From Salvia splendens (Eukaryota > Streptophyta > Magnoliopsida > Lamiales > Lamiaceae), in NCBI RefSeq assembly GCF_004379255.2, contig NC_056035.1, positions 18,249,902-18,313,901 on the forward strand: a stretch of 64,000 bases of DNA, written 5' to 3'. The position numbers and the translations under genes were made by a program. Below, piece by piece: positions 55,597-64,000 of the stretch. The notes beneath the pieces were generated by a model, which was not told the origin of the DNA, made no database searches, and saw nothing but the letters and a program-made list of their open reading frames with translations. How positions within the stretch are numbered: the stretch's first letter is position 1; each line of letters opens with the position of its first letter.

Positions 55597-55601
55597 GTAT
55601 A

Positions 55602-56937
55602 TTTGTTGCTCAGAATTTGTATTCAAGAATTTCAAAACTGTTTTTTCCTATAATTATTTGACAAGTGTTTGTGACTCGAATTGTTAACCACGCTGGTGGG
55701 ATAAGACATTACTCATTAGTACTTTCGTTTGGCTCCATCTTACTCTGGTGGAGACGGATATCATAATACTTTCATTTGGCTCCCCTCCGAACCGAATAAA
55801 GAGGAAATTAATTAAAGATTATGGAAAATCAAATTAAAAGGATATTAGTATAATTAGAATATATTTTCCATGTATAGCTAGAATTAGAGCCTATAAAAGG
55901 TTGTGTAACCATTGAGATAATCAATTTAAGTCATTCACAATGTAGTCTTTAAAGTTCTCCCCGTCTTTTACTTTTTTGCAATAGTCTTTTATTTTTCGCA
56001 TTGTATTTTCTAACAGTTTCCAATGATTTCTTTTTCTTTCAGTAGACGAAAAAAAGGGGAAATTTTATTTGGAGAGTTTTTCTTTGAACTTCAGAATATA
56101 GAACTAGAATGTTAAATAAATGGGTGATGAAAGTTAAATAATTACCCTTCCGTTAAATTATTAAAATAAATTCTATATGGGTGATAACAAAATAAAAAAT
56201 TCAATCACTCTTACTTTATTCAACTACTTTACTCTCTGTTATCTCTTCTACTTTTTTCATATATCTCTTATCTTACTTTATTTTCATTTTATTCATTCAA
56301 CACTATTTCTTAATCATCGTGTCTAAGATTTCGATTGTTATTTTAATTTAATATAAATGTATTTTTTATAATTTTAATGTAATGTTTACTGTAAATTAAA
56401 TTGGCTGAGAAAAATAAAATTAAAAAGAAATAAAATTAGTGAGAATAGATGGATGATTAAGAAATGAATAGTTATTGATGTTGTCCTTAGATAAAAGATG
56501 AAATAAAAAATGATTAAAAGTGGTGTGTGATGTTGTCCTTAGATAAAAGATGAAACAAAAAATGATTAAAAGTGGTGTGTGGTCCATAATAATAGACTAA
56601 GTAATAGTTAAGGGATGTGATGTACAACTAATGATTATTGTTGGATGGCCTAAATTTAATGCAATATGTACTCCTACTTCTTTTTTTTATCATATTTTTA
56701 CTTATACTAAGATCAATTTTTTTTATTTCTAAATTAAATGCAATATGTACTCCTACTTTTTTTTATCATATTTTTATTTATATTTAGATCAATTTTGAAT
56801 TTTGTATTTACATTACGAAACACAAAATTTACGCTTTACTCTTCCTTAAAACACCATTTTTGGGTAATTCTTTTGTTATTCTAGACTACAATTAACATTC
56901 CATAAATGTACTGGATTTTTTTGTTCCTGCTTTGGGA
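55602..56937. other. GSTL downstream flank and AT-rich spacer
   Basis: The first bases continue the GSTL 3' region interrupted by the retrotransposon. About 55850-56020 has a TATA-like CCTATAAAAGG followed by AT-rich sequence ending ...TTTCTAACAG, reminiscent of a solo copia LTR, but no clear start or target duplication was found. A 52-bp tandem duplication lies at 56477-56580 and a looser one (atgcaatatgtactcctact) at about 56660 and 56736. Confidence 0.5.
56477..56580. repeat. 52-bp tandem duplication
   Basis: Copies at 56477-56528 and 56529-56580 start gatgttgtccttagataaaa and differ by one base. Confidence 0.88.
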
Positions 56938-57178
56938 GAGACGCATGAGGGTTATGCGTCTCCCGTTAATAAAACGCATCAGGGAGATGCGTCTTACACA
57001 AAGACGCATGAGAGACATGCGTCGTCAATTTTTTATTTTTTTAAGAAGACGCATGAGCGTCATGCATCTTTCCGTAAAACGCATGAGCGTCATGCGTCAC
57101 TATGTTTTTTTTTATTTTTTCAGACGACGCATTAGCGTCATGCGTCTTAGGGAGAGACGGATGAAGCTCATGCGTCTC
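56938..57178. repeat. Array of seven short hairpins, GACGCAT...ATGCGTC
   Basis: Seven palindromic units lie within 241 bp: 56938-56962 (9-bp perfect stem), 56974-56992, 57003-57023 (8-bp perfect), 57048-57068, 57079-57097 (8-bp perfect), 57126-57146 and 57154-57178. The core is gacgcatga / tcatgcgtc with 3-7 base loops; the spacers are unrelated. Stem positions stay complementary in four units and have single mismatches in the others. Confidence 0.9.
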
Positions 57179-57199
57179 TAATTTGCATAAATCAGACGG

Positions 57200-57895
57200 A
57201 CCAGAGGCAGTAGCTCCCATTTCTGCTCGAGAGAAAGAGAGGGACGCGAAACTCAAGCGATTTCTTGGCAAAATTGGCGATTTCCCGTCATATTCAGGTA
57301 AGTTTTCTTCAATCTTTCAACATTTCTCCCTTATTTATTGTTTATTTGCATAATAGTAGGGTTTTTAATAAATTTATCTTAAACTTACTAAATTAGGGTT
57401 TATAGAAAAAAATTGGCTCTAATTGTTGTTGGTTTGTATATATATTTTTGCAGAAATCATGCAAGTATTTGTGAGTTTATATTGGGGTAGTAGAATAGTT
57501 CAACTTCCTCAAGTGGGTATTTGTTATGATCCTCCTCGTGCGAGAGCCTCCATCGTATTGAATTCGTGTGTTTCATTCTCTGAATTAGTTGCAATGATAT
57601 GTGCTAAGATAAGAATAGATTCATATCAACACTGCATCGAAATATCATGGAGGCATTGTCTGTTTGGTACCGGTACGAGTTATATATGTACTGGGGTTGA
57701 CAGTGATGAAAGTGTGATGTTTATGTTCAATGAGGCTCTAATTCTACTCATCATATTGAATTATTTGTTGAGTATTTGCCTGTTGGAAATTTAGAAATCC
57801 CACCAGTGGTTGATTATGGTGTTGGATCATCTACGAGGGTTGAACATATGAGCTTTGATTGTGGTATGAATGAGCAAACAGATGCTGATGATTGA
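57200..57895 (+). pseudogene. MuDR-type transposase, N-terminal part, truncated
   Basis: A probable 5' UTR exon ends ...TATTCAG|GTAAGT at 57297, and the acceptor TTTTTGCAG is at 57453. The ATG at 57459 starts MQVFVSLYWGSRIVQLPQVG, then SFSELVAMICAKIRIDSYQH, TGVDSDESVMFMFNEA. One base appears lost near 57755, after which HIELFVEYLPVGNLEIPPVV follows to TGA 57893-57895. This is the N-terminal (PB1-like) part of plant MuDR/MULE transposases; the DDE domain is absent because an LTR follows at about 57922. The hairpin array at 56938-57178 lies just upstream. Confidence 0.7.
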
Positions 57896-57921
57896 AACGG
57901 TTAGGGCTCAGGGCGCTTAGG

Positions 57922-59379
57922 TGTCGTTCAAGTAAGGATACATCCTACTGGTCAGGATAGAGATCCTAATTAAACCTAGGCCCTGGATTCAAAAATTCCT
58001 CAACCCACTCCTACTGATCAGTATAGTGGTGGTAAGGGTCGAATCCCACAAAGATGGTGTGTTAAAACTATTGTGGTGATATTCTGGATGGTTTGGTTAG
58101 CTACCACGCTCGGGTTGAGTCTCTACCTAGGCAAGAACTTAAAGGTAATTTCCTACTGACTAGAATGGGGAAAGTAGTGTAGAGGTGCAGCTGTGTACGT
58201 GGAAATGGGGAGACATTTTTGTAACAGAAAATATTTGGAAGGTACGGGATTCTATTTTGGGCTAGACAGAATATTCAGAGGGTAGTGGTAGTCATGGTGA
58301 CTAGGCCGACAGATTTGCAGGTTATAACTAAAAGTAAAGGACAAAAAGCAAAAAGCATCTAAAAAGCAAAGTGGTCCCCAACATTAGACTTGGACATCAT
58401 CTTCTTCAACAACACAAACTAAAATCAGAAAATAATTCCAGATTCAACACAGAAACACAGTTTATCAATTCGCGAACACAGATCCACAAATAAGAACACC
58501 AAATCTGAAATCAAAACACAGAAACTGCAACTCCGCGTACTGGTCAACAGGAAACGAAACGCACTCAAACTAAACTTCACATGCAGCGATTCACTCACAA
58601 TCGAACAGTTCCACGTTTAACTAAGGAAATTGCGACGGAAACAAGGAAAGAAAAGATTCAGCACTTAAAACACCAAGGAACCTTAGATCTAAGCTAACTA
58701 GGCGGAATAGGAAGGAAAAGAAATCAACACCATAACTGAACGGAAATCAACTTCTTAGCATTAACACGTTCGGATCTTCAACAAGTACTTCAAAAGCAGA
58801 AAATATCCAAAAGCAAGCAAAGATCCAACGTAAGGAAAACAAGTAAATTAAACTACGAAAGCGAATAAAAGTGTTTTGCCACTCCGGGCGATGAAATCTC
58901 TAAGCTACGGTCTTGCTGGCTGGAACGGACGATTTGGAACTCCGGGAACATCTAGATCTTCAAGTGACCATGGCAGTGGCGAGGAACGAGATTCTGGACT
59001 GGGCTGAAAGACTAAACTCCGAGAGAACTCTCCTAAAAGTGATGATGATGAACGACTCTCTTTTTTTTCTCCAAGTGGCTTCCTTTTATAGGGAGGCTTA
59101 CCCTTGATTTTTAGGGTGAGACCTTGCGGTGAAATGACTTCTTTGCCCTTAATTGTGATTGAGCAGTCCCAGCTATCCTCATTCTCCATCTCGAGCCATT
59201 TTTGCATGTATACTGGTCAGTACGTAATCGTCCTGACGCCCTTTTCACTTGAAGTGTCTGAAACTCTGCCTACTGGCTAGAACGCTTACCCTGCACGCTT
59301 AAGCAACTAGTTTTGCAGATATAATTCAATTATGCACATCATACTGACCCGTAACCTGGGCCTAGAATACGACTTATCA
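57922..59379 (-). repeat. 3' LTR of element C
   Basis: The minus-strand start TGATAAG (at 59379) is well supported. The other end, ...GAACGACA at 57922, was chosen by analogy with the ACA ends of the sister LTRs and is approximate. A TATA-like CCTATAAAAGG lies near 59090 (minus). Confidence 0.6.
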
Positions 59380-60876
59380 AACTGCTCACACTTACCACAT
59401 GCTTGTCCTCAAGCGTGAAGAACAAACAAAAAGGAATAAGTCGAATTATAGCCTGGTTACTCCCCTGACCGACTCTACCTAAACTAGACTCTATAATACA
59501 ACGACGCAAAGAAAAACACTTGGTCAAACACAGAAAAAAACACACAAACACAAATAAAAACTAAAACACAAAGATTGGGCTATATTTTCAACCATCCCTT
59601 ACCTCGGGATCTGGTGCAATCCGGCCTTAGACAGCCCTGAACTTCTGCCACCCCCCATTCCTCCTGGTCAGTATATCCGCTTGTCAAGATCGCTCAAACT
59701 CTCGGCCAAACACTAGATTCACTCGGTCTCTCATACCTCACCAGGAATGTTGGGACCGCATTCTCTCAATATGCTCAACCACACTTGCTTCGGACTTGGA
59801 TCTCACGTGCAGCTACTGAAGGGCTTAAAGGCTTGTAATGGGGCTATTGGGTTGTAGTGTTTTGGGGTAGATGTTCCTAAGGCTCTAAGTTTCAACATTT
59901 CTATTTTATTGATGTGGGGGGGAACTGTGTGCATTAGGCTTCTGATCAGTTGCTTCTTAGCTGGCGCTTCTGGCTTGGGTCTCCAACTGGTCAGTATCAT
60001 CTTGTGGCTTTGCCACCCTTATTCCTTCTCTTTTTTTTGTGTGGTCAAGTTTCTGACTATTTTTCTCCACATTCTTCTCTCTCTTTTTTTTTCTTTTTCC
60101 TTTGTGGCTTCGCCACCCTTATACCTTCTTCTCTCCCCCCCTTTTTTTTTCTTTTTGTGGACCCGGGATAACTCCCTGGTCGATTTTCTTCCGAACTTTC
60201 TTGCCCAGCTGGAGTCTGCTCTCTTTCACATCTTTCTGGCCAGTAAGCTTCATTCGCCTCATGCCTTGCACACACACAGCCCCAGTGGCTAGGGGTATTT
60301 ATCTGGGTAAAAGAGTTGGGAAAAGAGGTTCTAAGGGTGGTTTTTTTTTTTTTTTTTTAACGGAGGGGGGTTTCTTACTGCCTTCAGTGTTTGCTACCCG
60401 TGGTCACTTCATCCTAGGCAAATTGTGGCAGCCTCTCCTTCTTTTCAATATTTGTGGAAAGTGCTTCCACTTTAAGCTTATAACTCACATTTGAAGAGGG
60501 CTTTCGCGTTTGGCTCTAAGTATGGGCTTTTCTCTCATACTCACATCATCTATCCTGACTAGGAGGTACTAGGGAGGGTGGTTTCGGTTTTCCAGCATGT
60601 CTTATTTCCCTCAGTTCCCTTCACCGTCAGCTCAAGACGGTTGAGTTTTAAGCCCAATCAACACACAAAATAAAAAAAAACTAAACTTAACAGGACACTA
60701 ACACAAGCACGAACACAAAAACTACACATATACACATACTCATCATACTGGTCATTGCGTCCCCCCTCCCACTTCACAAGTGTCTGCCCTCAGATAAGGC
60801 TGTGAAGTGGAAAAGGTAATGACCAGTATGATGGACACATAGACAAACATACAGAAACAACAAATTAAAACTAAAA

Positions 60877-61000
60877 CTTCTCACACTTAGACTATGGAAT
60901 AGGCTAAGTGGGAGAGTTTGAAAACCTAAACAGACCAACAAAACACACATATATATAAAACTCCTCACACTTAGGCCGTGCAACGGACTAAGTGTGAGTC
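60877..61000 (-). repeat. Two hairpins, CACTTAG...CTAAGTG type
   Basis: Units at about 60877-60914 (cacttag...ctaagtg with an imperfect centre) and 60961-61000 (ctcacacttaggcc ... ggactaagtgtgag). They match the three in element A and lie in the same place, between the last ORF and the 3' LTR. Confidence 0.8.
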
Positions 61001-63484
61001 AACATGCGTACGAAACAAGAAAAAGAAAAAAAATAAAAACATGCTACACAGAAACAAACACCAACAATTATGAAAAAAAAAACTTAAAAACAAACAGAAA
61101 GCTAAAAATAAAACTAACTTGTCAGGGTGGGGGGTGGTATAGCGAAGTCTCCTGCTCCTCCGTGGGGCAGGTGGTGTAGGCTGCTTTTCCAGGGGTTCCT
61201 CTTCCGTTCCAGTGTGATCCTCACTTTTCTTCGCCGGTTCCTCGGCCTCTGCCGGCACCTCGGCGTTCTCTTCCTCGGGCTCGTCTATCATTGTCTCTGG
61301 TGGGTGGGTCTCATCGTCCTGGCCTCCATGGCCGCTTGTTCCTGTAGCTGGTTCCTTCTTCCGGCTGGTCACTTCCTTCAACAACTCATCTATCACGGAT
61401 GCCATTCGGCCCATCTCCGTGATCAATCGATGGTTCTCCTCTCCTAAAGTAGTCACTAACGTCTCCATAGCATCTTGCCTCTGAGCCAATGTCCTCTGCT
61501 CTGCAGATCCTTCCAACATCCGTTCCACTACTCCCGCTAGCTTGACCATCTCTGCTTTCAACTGCTTATTCTCCTCTCTAACTTCTTCCATTGCTTTCTC
61601 CATTCTGGCTTGACGCTGTTCCTGGTCTGATGCCAATCCGATCATTTCTGCCCTTATCTGTCTGCTTTCCTCCGCTATTTCCTCCACAGCTTTTTCCATC
61701 CCCTCTTGCCTCTGGTCGTGTGCCGGAGCTTCATGAGCTGCTGCTAACCGAGCAGTGGGTACAGCTTCCTCTCCCATCGCATAGAAGTGTGGCACGCCTT
61801 GCCTCATGTACACCGCATTCGTCCGGACGAACATGGGGGTATCAAACAATCCTGGGGCGTCCACCATCGTCAAGGGGGTTAAGTCTTCGTCCTCCGAAAC
61901 GGTGATGTTGTCTCTCACAAAGATTCCCAATATATGGCAGAGGGAAATATTCCGTGCTGGGTGGGTAGCGATGAGGTGACATGTGTATGCAGTCCAGAAC
62001 CCTAAGTGCAACTTCCTGCCTTTCTTGGCACACCACATAAGATACAGCTCCGTCATCGATGTCCGGACTGCCAAATTGGACTGTCCTAAAAGGTTGTAAT
62101 CCAAGAAGAGTTGAACGAGACGTAGATTAGGATCGTTGAGATGGATAGATCGAAAGATAGTGGACTGAAATTGTCCTGCCCCGGGGTGAGTAAGTTCTTC
62201 CCAAGCTACCTGGGGCTCGAATTCCACATGCCTGCGGGGAATCCCCCGCTCCCTATCTCTCCACTCGGGCCCTATGGACTCCTCCAAACTGCATATTCCT
62301 AGCCGAAGAGTCCATTCAATCAAATTCATCCTAATCTCACCTCCAAATACTCTGAAACTGATACACTCTACATCCAAATCCGTTGTGACCTTGAATCGAA
62401 AGGTCGCGAAAAATTCTTTGGCCAAATCGATCGGAACATTCAAATTCTCATTTCTTAACAGCCATTCAAAACCCAACTCATGCACAAGGGCGAGAAACGA
62501 TTCCCGAACCTTCAATTCATCTAAAGAGGGGAGATGAATTACCTTTCCACACTTAACCTTCTTGCCTTTTGCGTTCTTGGTGCGATAGATGGATTGGAGC
62601 TCCTTGGAGTCAAAATATTTCATCCCCTTCACCACGTCATCTGTGAGCTCCACCGTCCAACGCTTATATCGGAGTGGTTCTGCAGGTGGATGCAATAATT
62701 CCCGATGATCGTTAGGGAGTTGCTGCTCCTTGTACTCCTCATCTTCCATGGTCGTATCGCTATCGGATTCAGATTCTTCACTGATCTCATATTCACTGTC
62801 ACTCTGTGTTTGCCGGTTTGATGGGGTCCTCGGGTCAGCCTCCGTGATCACTATGCCTGTGTTCACGGTACGCGGTTTTTTGGTACTCGGCTTGTTCTTC
62901 ACAACGACTTTTCCTTTCCTTTTTCTTTCTATCTGGTACCTGGCTTCCTCCTCAGCTTGGAGTAAGGCCTCGTCCTTCTCAAATCCAGCAGACCTTCCTG
63001 ACTCTGATGTGAGGTTCGGTCCCCCAGCCATTCCTTCCGTTGTCATGCCCGGTTCGTTCTGTACTGGAGACACCCCTGTGTCTTCCTGATCAGTAGCTTG
63101 AATAGGTTCACCTTCAGCCTTCTTCGGAGTGGCTCGCTCTTCCTCGCTTGCGATCTCTATGGGGTCCTCCGCCGTGTTCGGTTTTGCCCTGCTGGAGGCC
63201 CACTTACCCAAACAACATTGCGACACCCTCTGCGGCTTGGGCGAGTCTGCCTTGGGGTCTGCTTTCACCACCAGTTTTCGCCTGACCGGAATCGGCTTTA
63301 CAACCTGAGGTGCCACTGGGGTGGGTGCTTCTACTTCCGGCTCTGCTGTCTTTGTTCCTGCGTCCTTGGCTTCCGTAGACGCAGTACCTTCCTCTTCTAC
63401 TAGTACTTTATCATACCCGGCTTTCACTTGGGGGTCTACTGGTTCTTTTTCTTTACTCGGTACCTCTCCTTCCCCTCCTACCAA
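60971..63484 (-). CDS. Athila-type 3' ORF (ORF-1/plant transposon protein family), partial
   Basis: An 837-aa frame. Residues about 1-265 are low-complexity and charged (SDSEYEISEESESDSDTTME). About 265-560 form a globular domain: RESFLALVHELGFEWLLRNE, FFATFRFKVTTDLDVECISF, FRVFGGEIRMNLIEWTLRLG, and TELYLMWCAKKGRKLHLGFW; this is the conserved region of plant ATHILA ORF-1-like proteins. From about 570-730 come three heptad-rich helices (ENKQLKAEMVKLAGVVERML). The end is acidic, then RRSRRLRYTT, and finally a hydrophobic stretch (LVLFLAFCLFLSFFF ... FLFFFFFLF). The ORF sits between pol (outside) and the 3' LTR, the env-like position. Related frames upstream at 63478-63690 and 63760-63993 suggest that the original protein began further right and is now frameshifted. 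Confidence 0.7.
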   Translation of the reverse strand: MVGGEGEVPSKEKEPVDPQVKAGYDKVLVEEEGTASTEAKDAGTKTAEPEVEAPTPVAPQVVKPIPVRRKLVVKADPKADSPKPQRVSQCCLGKWASSRAKPNTAEDPIEIASEEERATPKKAEGEPIQATDQEDTGVSPVQNEPGMTTEGMAGGPNLTSESGRSAGFEKDEALLQAEEEARYQIERKRKGKVVVKNKPSTKKPRTVNTGIVITEADPRTPSNRQTQSDSEYEISEESESDSDTTMEDEEYKEQQLPNDHRELLHPPAEPLRYKRWTVELTDDVVKGMKYFDSKELQSIYRTKNAKGKKVKCGKVIHLPSLDELKVRESFLALVHELGFEWLLRNENLNVPIDLAKEFFATFRFKVTTDLDVECISFRVFGGEIRMNLIEWTLRLGICSLEESIGPEWRDRERGIPRRHVEFEPQVAWEELTHPGAGQFQSTIFRSIHLNDPNLRLVQLFLDYNLLGQSNLAVRTSMTELYLMWCAKKGRKLHLGFWTAYTCHLIATHPARNISLCHILGIFVRDNITVSEDEDLTPLTMVDAPGLFDTPMFVRTNAVYMRQGVPHFYAMGEEAVPTARLAAAHEAPAHDQRQEGMEKAVEEIAEESRQIRAEMIGLASDQEQRQARMEKAMEEVREENKQLKAEMVKLAGVVERMLEGSAEQRTLAQRQDAMETLVTTLGEENHRLITEMGRMASVIDELLKEVTSRKKEPATGTSGHGGQDDETHPPETMIDEPEEENAEVPAEAEEPAKKSEDHTGTEEEPLEKQPTPPAPRRSRRLRYTTPHPDKLVLFLAFCLFLSFFFHNCWCLFLCSMFLFFFFFLFRTHVDSHLVRCTA

Positions 63485-63993
63485 CTGGAAAGGTCGGCCT
63501 TCCGGTATGGTTCCTGATGTGGCTTCTCCCTGTTTCCTACTGCCCCCAATGCGAGGTCTAGACCCTCAGCCATTGGTGCAGTGTCCTCTTCTCTCCGGTT
63601 GACCCTGTTCAGAATCGAGTCAAATTCTTCGTCTGTCATGAGGCCTTGTTTTCTGGCTGATTCATTCAAATCTATTTCTGGCCTTCTCACTTCTTGAAAT
63701 ACCGGCTCCGCTTCGGGCGTTCTCTCTGTACCTTCGCTCCCCTCTGGAGTCGTCTTGCCTTAGCTTGACTTTTTCTTACGCTCCTCAGAGTCGGAGTCGT
63801 AATGTGCGGCGATAGCGTCGAGTTCTACCGATTCCGGTACTGAAACTGCTGCATGACTTACCGGCACAGGCGGAGCTTCGCTGGATGTGGTTCCGACGCC
63901 TCCCGTTTGGCCGAAACTGGTCAGAGCCGTCGTCCAGTCCCTAGTTGGGTCCTGTTGGCGAAGAAATGCCATCATGGCATCCATGGAAATCAT
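63478..63993 (-). pseudogene. Upstream part of the element C ORF, frameshifted
   Basis: Two minus-strand frames: MISMDAMMAFLRQQDPTRDW to HYDSDSEERKKKSS (63760-63993) and RRPEIDLNESARKQGLMTDE, FDSILNRVNRREEDTAPMAE (63478-63690). Both are low-complexity and charged like the start of the 837-aa frame, and they are separated from it by stops/frame changes. The right end is cut by the window. Confidence 0.55.
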
Positions 63994-64000
63994 AGGTGGT

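Larger units (their letters stand above)
57922..64000 (-). mobile_element. Athila-like Ty3/gypsy retrotransposon, 3' half (element C)
   Basis: On the minus strand: an ORF region (right, continuing beyond the window), non-coding 3' region with hairpins, the purine-rich TTGAGGACAAGCATG, and a 3' LTR starting TGATAAGTCG. The layout mirrors element A. It interrupts the MuDR-type gene on the left. The pol genes must lie beyond the right edge. Confidence 0.75.

Noticed and set aside
55850..56020. A solo copia LTR.
   Set aside because: TATA-like and TAACA-like pieces are present, but neither a TG start nor a target duplication could be fixed.
56938..57178. Regular palindromic repeats resembling a CRISPR array.
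   Set aside because: Spacing and unit length vary, the stems change, and the setting is plant nuclear DNA.

Overview
The window is nuclear DNA from a flowering plant, most likely an asterid eudicot. The evidence is intron-containing plant genes (a ribosomal protein, a MOS11-type RNA-export protein, a lambda glutathione transferase, a PR-1-type secreted protein) set in AT-rich DNA packed with plant transposons (Athila-like and chromovirus-like Ty3/gypsy, Ty1/copia, TRIM, PIF/Harbinger, MULE, hAT and Stowaway types). The placement near Lamiales is a guess from protein style and is not proven.

Layout. 1-3.7 kb is the 3' part of a decayed Athila-like Ty3/gypsy element, ending in an LTR. 3.9-5.4 kb is a broken PIF/Harbinger transposon. 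5.7-6.8 kb holds small MITEs, including a hAT-type one with an exact 8-bp target duplication. 7.1-12.1 kb is a decayed copia element with two short LTRs. 12.7-14.0 kb is a MULE-type element with long terminal inverted repeats and an exact 9-bp target duplication. 14.0-16.0 kb is a frameshifted F-box-associated gene. 17.0-18.2 kb has a small acidic W/Y/D-rich ORF and a PR-1/CAP gene. 19.5-21.3 kb is RPL28 (three coding exons). 22.3-24.9 kb holds two inverted-repeat structures. 25.1-25.9 kb is a four-exon coiled-coil protein gene. 28.0-29.4 kb is MOS11 on the minus strand. 29.55-31.58, 31.98-34.64 and 40.40-42.55 kb are three more PIF/Harbinger-type elements; the second contains a hAT MITE and the third a TRIM. 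34.8-37.6 kb is a MULE containing a piece of an Athila-like LTR element, followed by a second MULE at 37.85-38.92 kb. 42.8-44.9 kb is a ten-exon lambda glutathione transferase gene. A 10.6-kb Ty3/gypsy element with an exact 5-bp target duplication (44951-55596) lies 62 bp past its stop codon. 56.9-57.9 kb has an array of seven short hairpins and the N-terminal piece of a MuDR-type transposase gene. 57.9-64 kb is the 3' half of another Athila-like element on the minus strand, running off the window.

How it fits together. The host genes are ordinary housekeeping or defence genes; nothing suggests that they form a pathway together. The interesting biology is in the transposons. Nesting can be ordered from target-site duplications: TRIM within Harbinger, hAT MITE within Harbinger, Athila piece within MULE, gypsy within the GST 3' region. 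Three Athila-like pieces share a layout of LTR starting TGATAAG and a preceding purine-rich GACAAG motif; two of them also share hairpins built on CACTTAG...CTAAGTG. The 44951-55596 element keeps all catalytic motifs of its polyprotein, has an extra ORF ahead of gag, and has lost the end of pol plus part of its 3' LTR, creating a read-through ORF into the LTR.

Limits. All homology calls were made by eye from translated sequence; no database search was run. Exon boundaries of host genes were set by reading frame and GT/AG sites.
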